From Zongyangia hominis (GTDB taxonomy: Bacteria; Bacillota; Clostridia; Oscillospirales; Ruminococcaceae): DNA of 64,000 bases. The notes under the pieces were generated by a model that had not been told where the DNA came from, did no database searches, and was given only the letters and a program-made list of their open reading frames with translations. The position numbers and the translations under genes were made by a program. Below, piece after piece: positions 17,823 through 25,766 of the stretch. The stretch spans positions 221,417 through 285,416 of the forward strand of contig NZ_JACRTC010000003.1 in NCBI RefSeq assembly GCF_014385095.1, written 5' to 3'. The first letter of the stretch is position 1. Each line of letters opens with the position of its first letter.

Positions 17823-19046
17823 CTAGTCTCCGATCTTTTCCGAATGGTCCGACACGACCTCCTCATAAATCTTATCGGTGAAGAGTAGCGCCGCGCCGAT
17901 GGCGGCAGCCTCCGAGCCGAAGGTGGAAACCTCGATGGGATGTTTGGCGTTTTTCCAACACTTAAAGTCCACAAAGCAGCGCATTTTGCTCAGGAAAATA
18001 TCCTGGTAATTCATTAAGTCCCCGCCGAGCACGATGAGCTCGGGGTTAAAGATGTTGACCACATTGGCGATGGCGATGCCCAGATAGGTGGCGGCGTCGT
18101 CGAAAATGCTCATGATAAATTCATCGGAACCCCTGGCCGCCTTGGCAACGGTGGCCAGGGTCAGCCGGTCGCCCTGGCTGAGTAGGGTTTCGAGGACCGG
18201 GGCCCGGCCCATCTTCATCCCTTCCCGGGATTTGCGGAGGATGGTTTCACAGGAGGCATAAGTCTCCAGACAACCATAGTTGCCGCAGGAGCACCGGGGC
18301 CCGTCCGGATTCATGGTGACGTGGCCAAATTGGCCGGCGCTGCCGTTGAGCCCGCGGTAAATCTTGCCGCCCATAATGATGCTCATGCCGATGCCCATGG
18401 ACAGACGGATAAACATGAAATTGTCCACATTCTGTGCCAGTCCCATCCGGCGCTCGGTGAGGGCCATGCAGTTGGGGTCGTGTTCGATGGTGACTTCAAT
18501 ACCGAACTCGTCCTCCAAAATTTTTTTGATGGGGACTTTGGAAAAGTCCTCGAAGTGGGGCACAAAGATGGAGACGCCCTGCTGGGCGTCGATGTCCCCG
18601 GGAAGCGCCAGGCCGATGCCCTTGATTTTGTGCCGATCATCCACCGAATCGATGAGCTCAGAAATCATGTGGCTGATTTTGGAAAGAATGTTGGATTTAT
18701 TGGGAACCGACATCTCCTCCCGCACCTTTTTGATGATGCGGCATTTGAGGTCGATGAGGACGGCGGTAAGGCCGGACAGGTTGACGTCCACGCCGATGAT
18801 AAAATTGTCGGTGCTGCTGACGTCCAGCAGACAGGGGGTGCGTCCCACCACGGTCTCGCTGCTTTTGATTTCCACGATCAGCTTTTTGGAGATCAGTTCC
18901 AGCGCGATGGTGGAGATGCTGCCCCAGCTCAACCCCGTGTGCTGCTGGATTTCCTTCTTGGTGATGGGCCCGTATTTTCGGATACATTCAAACAATGCCA
19001 ACGTGTTGGTACTGCGCATGGAGTTGTGCTTGACTACTTTGGTCAT
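17823..19046 (-). CDS. ROK-family transcriptional repressor (NagC/XylR type)
   Basis: 407 residues. A winged helix-turn-helix covers about residues 10-65 (RKYGPITKKEIQQHTGLSWG), followed by a ROK sugar-binding domain with the zinc motif FGHVTMNPDGPRCSCGNYGC. The kinase ATP loop is degenerate (GVDVNLSGLTAVLID), as is normal for repressors compared with ROK kinases. ATG 19046 is supported by GAGGAAA 9 bases upstream; 20 extra codons to 19106 have none. It stands alone and divergent from the zinc-ribbon membrane protein. Its regulon could include the nearby sugar loci, but no site was proven. Confidence 0.88.
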   Translation of the reverse strand: MTKVVKHNSMRSTNTLALFECIRKYGPITKKEIQQHTGLSWGSISTIALELISKKLIVEIKSSETVVGRTPCLLDVSSTDNFIIGVDVNLSGLTAVLIDLKCRIIKKVREEMSVPNKSNILSKISHMISELIDSVDDRHKIKGIGLALPGDIDAQQGVSIFVPHFEDFSKVPIKKILEDEFGIEVTIEHDPNCMALTERRMGLAQNVDNFMFIRLSMGIGMSIIMGGKIYRGLNGSAGQFGHVTMNPDGPRCSCGNYGCLETYASCETILRKSREGMKMGRAPVLETLLSQGDRLTLATVAKAARGSDEFIMSIFDDAATYLGIAIANVVNIFNPELIVLGGDLMNYQDIFLSKMRCFVDFKCWKNAKHPIEVSTFGSEAAAIGAALLFTDKIYEEVVSDHSEKIGD

Positions 19047-19310
19047 TCTTATGTTTCCTCGCTCATCTATTAGAATAGGTATAAAATTCCTTATAGAATA
19101 TAACATATCTGAGCAGAAAATACAATATTTATTAATTTTTTCTCAGTTTTATATATAATACTACTACATTTTTTATCAGAATTATTGAGGCAAGAGGCAA
19201 AAAGACGATTTTTTTCGGTATAACTTTGGTCAGTTTGGAACAAGGGAAGGTCGGTACATGGGAAAAAGGAAAAACCTGTCCTTTTTTCGGTGAAAATGGC
19301 CGGCACTTCA

Positions 19311-19339
19311 TTGCAAGATGAGGGCAAATATGGTAGAGT
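19311..19339 (+). promoter_or_regulatory. Candidate promoter of the zinc-ribbon membrane protein
   Basis: TTGCAA, 17 bases, TAGAGT. The rest of 19047-19310 is A+T-rich spacer with the repressor's own promoter region (TATAAC-like box near 19103 on the minus strand) and no gene. Confidence 0.45.
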
Positions 19340-19387
19340 AAAACTAATGAAGCGGGGGAGAGCCCTGTGTAATGAGGAGGAAATGTC

Positions 19388-20461
19388 ATGCCCAAATATT
19401 GTACCCGCTGCGGCAGACCTCTGGAAGAGGGAGAAATCTGCACCTGTCAGCAAACCGCTGCGGCTGCCGCGCCGCAGACCGCTGTGGCCGAACCTGCCCA
19501 GCCCGACTCGACCGATGCCATCCCTCAAAAGCCCGGGACAGACGCGGGATATGAGTCCCCGACTCCGGCTTCCACAGGAGCTTACGACGCCCAGGGGAGG
19601 GCCCCTTATCAGGAGCAGTACGGTATGCCGCGTCAGACGCCCCCCGCATACGGCGCACCCCAGACACCGCCGCCTTACGGGGCCCAGACGCCGACCTATG
19701 GCGCGCCTCAAACGCCGCCGTCCTATGGCCCGGCTCAGGGACAGCAGGCGCCGCCTCCGTACCCCGGCCAGATGCCCCTGCCGCCCATGCCTCCCCGTCG
19801 GCCAGGCAAGGTGGGAGTTTTCTTCCACAATGTGGGCAGTTTAATCGGCGCCTTCTTTAAAAAACCGGTGGATATGGTCCAGGCGGCCACCAGACATGAG
19901 GACATGGGCATCGGCTTCTTCTTTGCCGGTGTCAACGCCCTGTTTGTAGCGCTGTTTTTCGGCATCATCTTTTCCCAGGTTGGTTCCTTGGTGGACCATT
20001 TGATAGGCGGCATGGGTTCCATGTTCGGCTACGGAGGGTTTAGCCTGCCCTTCCTGCCTTTCTTCCTGAGCGGGCTCGTGATGGCTATTTTGGGATACTT
20101 CCTGCTGTGCGGCCTGACCTTCCTGGTGGGCAAGATCGGCAAAGGGCAAGTCTCCCTCAAAGGGACCTTCGCGGCCATGGGCGTTTCCACCTTCCCGGTT
20201 ACCCTCTGCATGGCGCTTGCCATCCTCTTGGCCTTCCTCATCCCAGATTGGTCCATCTATGTGGCCATCTTCGCCCTGTTCGTGTGGGTGATGTGCTCCT
20301 ATCAGGCCAGCCGGGTCTGCGCCAAGGTGGAGGACAATAAGCTCTATTTCCTCTATCCGCTGGCGTTCCTCATCATGTTCCTGATCACCGCCTTTATCTC
20401 CATGAAAATGCTGGGCTGGGCCATGACCCAGATTCAGATGATAAACTCTAGCCTCTGGTAA
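19388..20461 (+). CDS. Zinc-ribbon protein with P/Q/Y-rich linker and Yip1-like membrane domain
   Basis: 357 residues. The N terminus is a small zinc ribbon (YCTRCGRPLEEGEICTC). Residues 22-140 form a disordered Ala/Pro/Gln/Tyr-rich linker with imperfect repeats of APQTPPxYG. The C-terminal 200 residues contain five membrane segments resembling the Yip1 domain. This architecture is frequent and uncharacterised in clostridia. The ribosome site GAGGAGG is strong. No functional partner is adjacent; it may be an envelope-stress or membrane-organising protein, but the sequence does not say. Confidence 0.75.
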   Translation: MPKYCTRCGRPLEEGEICTCQQTAAAAAPQTAVAEPAQPDSTDAIPQKPGTDAGYESPTPASTGAYDAQGRAPYQEQYGMPRQTPPAYGAPQTPPPYGAQTPTYGAPQTPPSYGPAQGQQAPPPYPGQMPLPPMPPRRPGKVGVFFHNVGSLIGAFFKKPVDMVQAATRHEDMGIGFFFAGVNALFVALFFGIIFSQVGSLVDHLIGGMGSMFGYGGFSLPFLPFFLSGLVMAILGYFLLCGLTFLVGKIGKGQVSLKGTFAAMGVSTFPVTLCMALAILLAFLIPDWSIYVAIFALFVWVMCSYQASRVCAKVEDNKLYFLYPLAFLIMFLITAFISMKMLGWAMTQIQMINSSLW

Positions 20462-20463
20462 CC

Positions 20464-20818
20464 GCCACCTACCGGTGGGGGATGCCGCGCTATGGCTCAT
20501 TCACGGCGGCAGCGCGAGCCACGCGGCGATGGTTTGCAGTAAAGCCCGGTGCGCGCCACCTACCGGTGGGGGATGCCGCGCTATGGCTCATTCGCGGCGG
20601 CAGCGCGAGCCACGCGGCGAGGGTTTGCAGTAAAGCCCGGTGCGCGCCACCTATCGGTGGGGGACATCGCGCTATGCTCATTCACGGCGGCAGCGCGAGC
20701 CACGCGGCGATGTCACAGAGAGGACCCGAGGCGCGTCGTCCTCACCGGTAGGTGCGGTGGAGGATGCCGCGCTGTAGCTGTTTCGCGATAACAGCGCGGG
20801 CCACGCGGCGATGTTGCA
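20464..20818 (+). repeat. Tandem 91-bp hairpin repeats (three copies plus one diverged)
   Basis: Copies begin at 20464, 20555 and 20646 (the third truncated near 20714); a diverged copy spans about 20744-20818. The first two differ at only two positions. Each can fold into a long hairpin: in copy 1 GCCGCG (20484-20489) pairs with CGCGGC (20522-20527) and TGGCTC (20493-20498) with GAGCCA (20516-20521). Copy 3 replaces the outer pairs with GACATCGC/GCGATGTC, and the diverged copy has an inner GCTGTT/AACAGC, so pairing is kept by compensating changes. Frames running through the repeats are arginine/alanine-rich and not genes. A related repeat lies at 62.5 kb. Confidence 0.85.
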
Positions 20819-20856
20819 AACTGAACTCCGGTCGCGTCCTGCCCGCCGCAGGCGCA

Positions 20857-20890
20857 GAAAACCCCCTGGCAATTTGGCCAGGGGGTTTTT
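20857..20890. terminator. Bidirectional terminator
   Basis: AAAACCCCCTGGC / GCCAGGGGGTTTT around AATTTG; closes isomerase copy 2 on the minus strand. Confidence 0.9.
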
Positions 20891-20903
20891 ATGTAGTTCG
20901 CTT

Positions 20904-22316
20904 TTATTCGCCGAGCACTTCGATGTCGATGTCCAGCATCTTGCAGATGGTTTTGAGCTCCTCCACATGGTCGCCATAGACGGCGTGGCAGTGGTTGGCG
21001 TCAAACTTCTGGATGAAGATATCGTGATCGAAGGGGAGCTTGGCAAAGACATGGGGCCACTCCTCAGTGGTCTCGGCCATCTTTTCCCGGGGCAGGGTGA
21101 CAAACTCGGCCGGGATGATGGTCATGCGGTAACGGTCCTTGTACCGGTTGAGCCGGGCGATGGTGGCCTGGCCGGGCGCGGTCATGCAGTTGACATGGCA
21201 GCCGCCGCCGGGATAGAGGTCCAGACAGGGGTAGAGGGTGACGTTTTTCAGATTCTCCTTGTAGTCGTCGGAGCGGCCGGCGTAATAGGTGGACTCGGAG
21301 CCGCAGTTGCAGAAGACCATGACGTCGTAGTCCGCATCATAGTGGCGCACGTCCATGAACAAGACCGGGTCTTCGGTGAGGAGCTTGAGAATCTGCATGG
21401 TCAGCGCCGCGTCGGAATCGGCCTCACAGGCCATGACGGTGGGCTCCTTGGGGCCGTTCCAGTCGTAGGGGTCGTTCATGAAGGCGGCTGTCAGACACTG
21501 GGTACAGACATGCTTGCTCATCTCGTAGTGGCATTTGACGCCGATAAAGTCAAAGTTGTAGGCGTCCCGAATCTTCTTTGTGGCCTCGTAGTGACGAATC
21601 TGGGTCTTGAGCTTTTCGGGGGTCAGGCGGTCGCCGTCGTATTTAATTTCGGCCACATTGTCGGTGAGCCACTGGAAAGCCTTCTCCACCGTCTCCTCGG
21701 GGACCTCCTCGGCCAGACGAATGATCTCGGACTGGTCCACATGCTCGATGTCGATGCCGAATTTCTCCTGCCACTGCTGCATGCTGACGGTGGCCGAATA
21801 CATACCCAAGCTCCGACCGCCGATAAGGCCGTAGGTGGAACCTTTCAGGCGGTTCACTACCCGGGCGCATTTGGCAAAGTCGATGAGCTTTTGCAGGACA
21901 GCCGGGTCCTTGACGTCGCCGGCGGTGCGGAAGTGTTCGATTCCCAGGTGGTGCAGCGCGCCGCCCGCGGCCAGCATGGCCACCATGCCGGGCCAGTCGG
22001 GCTTGAAGCCCGCCACCAGCATGAAGGGGCCCTTGCCGAATTTGGCGGCGATGGCGGAAAAGTTGGGGAAGGCAAAGACGCCGTAGGAGAAGATCATGCC
22101 GTCCACGTTTTTAGCCACCATCTTTTGGGCCTCTTCCTTGGCGGCCTCTACCGAGTTGACGATGCGCTCACCGAGGACAAGTTCCACTTCGCCGGACTCT
22201 TTGAGAGCGTCCACCACATAGTTAAATTCCCGGTCTACGATGGGTTTGAGCAAGTCAAACGCCTCGGGATCGCCGTCGGAAAACGCAAGAACGCCAATTT
22301 TAGGTTTGGAAATCAT
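20904..22316 (-). CDS. L-fucose/L-arabinose-isomerase-family enzyme (copy 2)
   Basis: 470 residues, full family length. Likely metal ligands are in ACEADSDAAL (Glu298, Asp300) and in the C-terminal NHCHAVYGDH. It would convert an unphosphorylated aldose to a ketose. It diverges from dhaK-dhaL-rpiB-like, with overlapping promoters, which suggests that its ketose product feeds a DhaK-type kinase. Fucose use is improbable here because fuculokinase and the fuculose aldolase are missing. AAGGAGG lies 8 bases before the ATG. Transcription would start near 22474, giving a leader of about 160 bases. Confidence 0.85.
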   Translation of the reverse strand: MISKPKIGVLAFSDGDPEAFDLLKPIVDREFNYVVDALKESGEVELVLGERIVNSVEAAKEEAQKMVAKNVDGMIFSYGVFAFPNFSAIAAKFGKGPFMLVAGFKPDWPGMVAMLAAGGALHHLGIEHFRTAGDVKDPAVLQKLIDFAKCARVVNRLKGSTYGLIGGRSLGMYSATVSMQQWQEKFGIDIEHVDQSEIIRLAEEVPEETVEKAFQWLTDNVAEIKYDGDRLTPEKLKTQIRHYEATKKIRDAYNFDFIGVKCHYEMSKHVCTQCLTAAFMNDPYDWNGPKEPTVMACEADSDAALTMQILKLLTEDPVLFMDVRHYDADYDVMVFCNCGSESTYYAGRSDDYKENLKNVTLYPCLDLYPGGGCHVNCMTAPGQATIARLNRYKDRYRMTIIPAEFVTLPREKMAETTEEWPHVFAKLPFDHDIFIQKFDANHCHAVYGDHVEELKTICKMLDIDIEVLGE

Positions 22317-22480
22317 TGTGTTACCTCCTTATATAATTTGGGTTTGGTTGCGTACAGAAGGAAGCCCTCTTCTCGGCATTATCACGGAAGATCGGAAGTG
22401 TTTTTGAAGGATTTCCCTAAAAATACCGGTGTCAAGAGCATGTGAGGTTGTACTTACATTTAGCCCCATTCCTGAATTCT

Positions 22481-22531
22481 ATTATAAAACATTAAATCGA
22501 AATTGACAATTGTTATCTGATAAACTATAAT
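22481..22531. promoter_or_regulatory. Overlapping divergent promoters for isomerase copy 2 and dhaKL
   Basis: Plus strand: TTGACA (22503-22508), 17 bases, TATAAT (22526-22531), a perfect consensus. Minus strand: TTGTCA (22509-22504), 17 bases, TATAAT (22486-22481). The two -35 boxes overlap almost completely, so the promoters should compete or be co-regulated. Confidence 0.85.
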
Positions 22532-22570
22532 AATTTCATGGAATATCTGAAATTTTTCCGCACCATTTGG

Positions 22571-22599
22571 CAACTTGTCCATGCTCGACGGACAAGTTG
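22571..22599. promoter_or_regulatory. Inverted repeat (operator or leader hairpin) before dhaK
   Basis: CAACTTGTCC, nine bases, GGACAAGTTG: a perfect 10-base inverted repeat about 35 bases downstream of the predicted dhaK start site. The same half-site occurs in the PfkB kinase promoter (8353-8362). Confidence 0.65.
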
Positions 22600-22688
22600 A
22601 TAAGGTGCCGGAGGAAGTGAAAAACGCGGGCCGGTTACCTGGTCCGGAGGCGTTGCGATTGGAACAAACATCGAATGGAGGTTTTATC

Positions 22689-23693
22689 GTGCAGAAGATC
22701 ATCAATAATCCTCAGACCGTGGTGGATGAAATGATTGAAGGCGTCGTCAAGGCGATGCCCGAGACCCTCAGCCCCACCAAGAACAAAAGGGTGCTCAAAT
22801 ACAAAAACGCGCCGCAGAAGGGCCGGGTCGGCATCGTCACCGGCGGCGGCAGCGGCCACAAGCCCGCGTTTGTGGGTTATGTGGGCAAGAATATGGTGGA
22901 CGCGGTTGCCATGGGCGAATTGTTCTCCTCCCCGCCGGCGAAAATGTTCTACGACGCCTTTGTGGCAGCCGACGGCGGCGCTGGCGTTGCATGCCTCTAC
23001 GGCAACTACGCGGGGGACAACATGAACGTCAAGATGGCCATTGAGATGGCCGAGGACGACGACATCGTGGTCAAGACCGTGGTCGCCAACGACGACGTGC
23101 CCTCCGCGCCCAAGGACAAAAGAGAGACCCGGCGCGGCGTGGCCGGCGAGATCCTCATGTGGAAGGTGGGCGGCGCCAAGGCGGCCATGGGCGCTGACTT
23201 GGACGGCGTCATCGCGGCGGCGCAGAAAGCCATCGACAACACCCGCAGCATGGGCGTCGGCTTGGCCCCCTGCACCATCCCCGAGGTAGGACACCCCAAC
23301 TTTACGATCGAGCCGGGCACCATGGAAGTGGGCATCGGCCACCACGGCGAGCCGGGCATCGCGGTCAAACCTCTGGCCACTGCCAAAGAGATGGCCAAAG
23401 AGATGGTGGACGTCATCGTCCCCGACCTGCCTTTTGTAAACGGCGACGAGGTGGTCGTGCTGGTTTCCGGCCTCGGTTCCACCCCGCTTTTGGAGCAGTA
23501 CATCTTCTTTAATAACGTGGAGGAGGAGCTCTCCGCCCGCGGCATCAAGATCTATAAATCCTATGTGGGCAACTACTTCACCTCCTTGGAGATGAACGGC
23601 ATCACCCTGTCCCTCATGAAGCTCGACGACGAGCTCAAAGAGTGCATCGATATGGAGTGCGGCTGCATGGGACTGACCCAGCTTCCTAAATAA
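22689..23693 (+). CDS. dhaK: Dihydroxyacetone kinase subunit DhaK
   Basis: Binds dihydroxyacetone, or another short ketose, covalently for phosphorylation by DhaL. 334 residues. TGGGSGHKPAFVGYVG is at residues 51-66, and the substrate-binding histidine is His219 in GIGHHGEPGI. The GTG start at 22689 has GGAGG 7 bases upstream; an open frame from 22575 would run through the inverted repeat and is rejected. DhaL and an RpiB-like isomerase follow. No DhaM phosphocarrier is in the window, so the phosphate donor is not shown. DhaK homologues also act on erythrulose, which would fit the isomerase neighbour. Confidence 0.93.
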   Translation: MQKIINNPQTVVDEMIEGVVKAMPETLSPTKNKRVLKYKNAPQKGRVGIVTGGGSGHKPAFVGYVGKNMVDAVAMGELFSSPPAKMFYDAFVAADGGAGVACLYGNYAGDNMNVKMAIEMAEDDDIVVKTVVANDDVPSAPKDKRETRRGVAGEILMWKVGGAKAAMGADLDGVIAAAQKAIDNTRSMGVGLAPCTIPEVGHPNFTIEPGTMEVGIGHHGEPGIAVKPLATAKEMAKEMVDVIVPDLPFVNGDEVVVLVSGLGSTPLLEQYIFFNNVEEELSARGIKIYKSYVGNYFTSLEMNGITLSLMKLDDELKECIDMECGCMGLTQLPK

Positions 23694-23734
23694 ACACCGG
23701 AAATCGTTGGGGAAGCGAACAGACGGACCAATTC

Positions 23735-23764
23735 CTTTCCCCATGCGTTTTCGCATGGGGAAAG
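23735..23764 (+). promoter_or_regulatory. Intergenic hairpin between dhaK and dhaL
   Basis: Perfect 13-base stem CTTTCCCCATGCG / CGCATGGGGAAAG with loop TTTT and no T run after it, so it is more likely an mRNA processing or stability element than a terminator. Confidence 0.6.
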
Positions 23765-23786
23765 CTATGTGACAGGAGGAATTTGA

Positions 23787-24425
23787 GTGGCAAGCTTTAA
23801 AAACGAGGATGGCGCCAAGATCGTCTATGACATGATCAAAGCCATCCAGGACAACAAACAGTACTTAAGCGACATCGACGGCCTCATCGGCGACGGCGAC
23901 CACGGCATCAACATGAACAAGGGCTTCACCATGTGCAAAGAGGCCCTGGATGCGGAGCCGGGCAACCTGTCCATGAGCCTCAAGACCCTCTCCAACGTGC
24001 TCATGGAGGACATTGGCGGCTCCATGGGCCCGCTCTACGGCTGCATCTTCCGGGCCATGTTCCGGGCCAGCAAGGGCAAAGAGGACATCGACAAGGACGT
24101 CTTCAAAGAGATGATCACCAAATCCGAGGAGGCCATCCGCAACATCGGCGGGGCCGAGGTGGGCGACAAAACCCTCCTCGACACCATCGCGCCGGCGGCG
24201 GCGGCCTACTGTGCGGCGGTGGACGCCGGCGACGACTTTGCCGCGGCCCTCACCAAGATGAAAGCGGCCGCCGAGGCGGGCCGCGATTCCACCAAGGACC
24301 TGGTGGCCAAGAAGGGCCGGGCCAGCCGTCTGGGCGAGCGTTCCCGGGGCGTGCTGGACGCGGGAGCCACTTCCTGCTGCCTGCTCATCTGCACCATGGC
24401 CGATTCCATCATTTCCCTGTTATAA
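23787..24425 (+). CDS. dhaL: Dihydroxyacetone kinase nucleotide-binding subunit DhaL
   Basis: 212 residues, normal for DhaL. All ADP/Mg motifs are visible: GLIGDGDHGINM (residues 33-44), EDIGGSMGPLYG, GDKTLLDT and RASRLGERSRGVLDAG. DhaL holds ADP as a cofactor in PTS-dependent systems. The GTG start has CAGGAGGA 6 bases upstream. It follows dhaK by 93 bases that contain a strong hairpin, and precedes the RpiB-like gene by 15 bases, so the three are one operon. Confidence 0.92.
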   Translation: MASFKNEDGAKIVYDMIKAIQDNKQYLSDIDGLIGDGDHGINMNKGFTMCKEALDAEPGNLSMSLKTLSNVLMEDIGGSMGPLYGCIFRAMFRASKGKEDIDKDVFKEMITKSEEAIRNIGGAEVGDKTLLDTIAPAAAAYCAAVDAGDDFAAALTKMKAAAEAGRDSTKDLVAKKGRASRLGERSRGVLDAGATSCCLLICTMADSIISLL

Positions 24426-24440
24426 GAGGAGGTAAGTTCC

Positions 24441-24896
24441 ATGAGATTAGTCATTGACTGCGACGACGCGGCGGAAAGCCTGAAACAGGCATTATATGAG
24501 CATGCCAAGGCGCTGGGCTACGAGATCGACGACCTGGCCTATCAGAAATCCCACGACTGCGATTATCCCGACGTAGCCTTCAACCTGGCCCGCAAGGTAG
24601 CGGCCGGAGAGTATGACCGGGGCATCCTGGTCTGCGGCACCGGACTGGGCGTCGCCATGTGCGCCAACAAGGTGCAGGGCGCCTATGCGGGCACCTGCCA
24701 CGACGTCTTCTCCGCCGAGCGGCTCAAAAAGAGCAATGACGCCAACATCATCACCATGGGCGAGCGGGTGGTCGGCGTCGAGCACGCCAAAAAGATTCTG
24801 GAAGCGTTCCTGGACGCCAAAGAGTTCCAGACAAAGAGCCAGCGCAAGGTCGACCGGATGCGCGCGCTGGAAGCGGAGAGCTTCCGCAAGAAATAA
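24441..24896 (+). CDS. RpiB/LacAB-family sugar-phosphate isomerase, atypical
   Basis: 151 residues, RpiB length. The catalytic cysteine is Cys65 in VCGTGLGVAMCANKV, followed by NDANIITMGERVVG. The N-terminal motif, normally Asp-His-Ala, reads CDDAA (residues 7-11): the histidine that binds the phosphate in ribose-5-phosphate isomerase B is Asp9. The usual His before Asn-Asp-Ala-Asn is Ser. These changes suggest a substrate other than ribose 5-phosphate, for example a tetrulose or other phosphoketose made by DhaKL. GAGGAGG precedes the ATG. Confidence 0.85.
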   Translation: MRLVIDCDDAAESLKQALYEHAKALGYEIDDLAYQKSHDCDYPDVAFNLARKVAAGEYDRGILVCGTGLGVAMCANKVQGAYAGTCHDVFSAERLKKSNDANIITMGERVVGVEHAKKILEAFLDAKEFQTKSQRKVDRMRALEAESFRKK

Positions 24897-24974
24897 TCGC
24901 GGCGGATGGCGGCCCCGTGCACCAGTTTTCTACCCTGGGTGCGGATGCCCTGCCATGGCTTTTTAAGAGATCAG

Positions 24975-25011
24975 CAATGTCCGGCGGCAACTGCGCCGCC
25001 GGACATTTTTA
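24975..25011 (+). terminator. Terminator of the dhaKL-rpiB operon
   Basis: AATGTCCGGCGGC / GCCGCCGGACATT with a T run, about 80 bases after the last gene. Confidence 0.9.
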
Positions 25012-25075
25012 TGCTCCCGCCCACCCGAAGTCCGTCGTCAGGGCAGGATGCGCGCGGGAAAAAGGAGGGAAGCAA

Positions 25076-25645
25076 ATGGAAGGTTATGCTTGGATCAATG
25101 AAAGCAGCGCCAAATGGAGCGGTAAAGATGTGAGCGTCACGGCGCCGGATAAAACGGACCTTTTCGCGCCGCTGGACGGGAGCGACGTCGTCCATAGCGC
25201 GCCGGTCTATTACCGGGAGGTGACGGGGGACTGCGTCATCCGGGTCAAGGCGGCCATGAAGCCTCACAACAAATACGACGGCGCGGGTATCATCCTCTAT
25301 GACGATGAGCGCCACTGGGTTAAGGGCTGCTCGGAGGTGGTGGACAACGGCCGGTCCGCCGCCATCAGTGTGGTGACAAACGGCGTGTCCGACGACGCTA
25401 TCGGCCCCTATGTGGACCGGGAATCCATCTGGCTCCAGGTGGCCCGGAAGGGGGAGGACTTCGCCGTCCACTTCTCCCTGGATGGGGAGACCTTCGACCT
25501 GATTCGCTTTTGCCATGTGCCCATGGGCCGGACTGTGAAAGCGGGCCTGGTGGCCCAGGCCCCTCTGGGCGAGGGCGGGCCCCGGGACTTCTCCCAAATT
25601 TCCATTGAGGAGCGCACCCTGGACGACCTCCGCGCAGGGAAATAG
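25076..25645 (+). CDS. DUF1349 concanavalin-like protein
   Basis: 189 residues with a single DUF1349 domain (a beta-sandwich of the concanavalin A type) covering nearly the whole chain; typical pieces are GAGIILYDDERHWVKGC and HFSLDGETFDLIRF. No signal peptide, so it is cytoplasmic. The fold often binds carbohydrate, but activity is undefined. ATG 25076 has AAGGAGGG upstream; an open frame extends upstream through the preceding terminator and is rejected. Terminators on both sides make it a single-gene unit. Confidence 0.8.
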   Translation: MEGYAWINESSAKWSGKDVSVTAPDKTDLFAPLDGSDVVHSAPVYYREVTGDCVIRVKAAMKPHNKYDGAGIILYDDERHWVKGCSEVVDNGRSAAISVVTNGVSDDAIGPYVDRESIWLQVARKGEDFAVHFSLDGETFDLIRFCHVPMGRTVKAGLVAQAPLGEGGPRDFSQISIEERTLDDLRAGK

Positions 25646-25705
25646 GGGAGGTGCTTGGTGTCGGGCCCGATGCGCCCGACGAGGGGACCCCATTCATAAC
25701 GAAAG

Positions 25706-25747
25706 AAACCGCCCCCAGCCGCAAAAACACGGCTGGGGGCGGTTTTT
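25706..25747. terminator. Bidirectional terminator
   Basis: AAACCGCCCCCAGCCG / CGGCTGGGGGCGGTTT with an 8-base loop and flanking A and T runs. Confidence 0.92.
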
Positions 25748-25766
25748 GCACCCTAGGGGAAGCCCC

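Noticed and set aside
20482..20791. Reading frames within the tandem repeats
   Set aside because: Arg/Ala/His-rich translations that follow the repeat period, without conserved start signals.
20464..20818. Possible CRISPR array at the 91-bp repeats
   Set aside because: The units are contiguous without unique spacers, are much longer than CRISPR repeats, and no cas gene is present.
6770..22316. L-fucose utilisation pathway
   Set aside because: Two FucI/AraA-family isomerases are present, but no fuculokinase, fuculose-phosphate aldolase or fucose permease is found.
20811..22445. Long plus-strand reading frame (over 500 codons) opposite isomerase copy 2
   Set aside because: It is a shadow of the isomerase gene caused by biased codons; composition is His/Val/Gly-rich, with no domain and no ribosome site.
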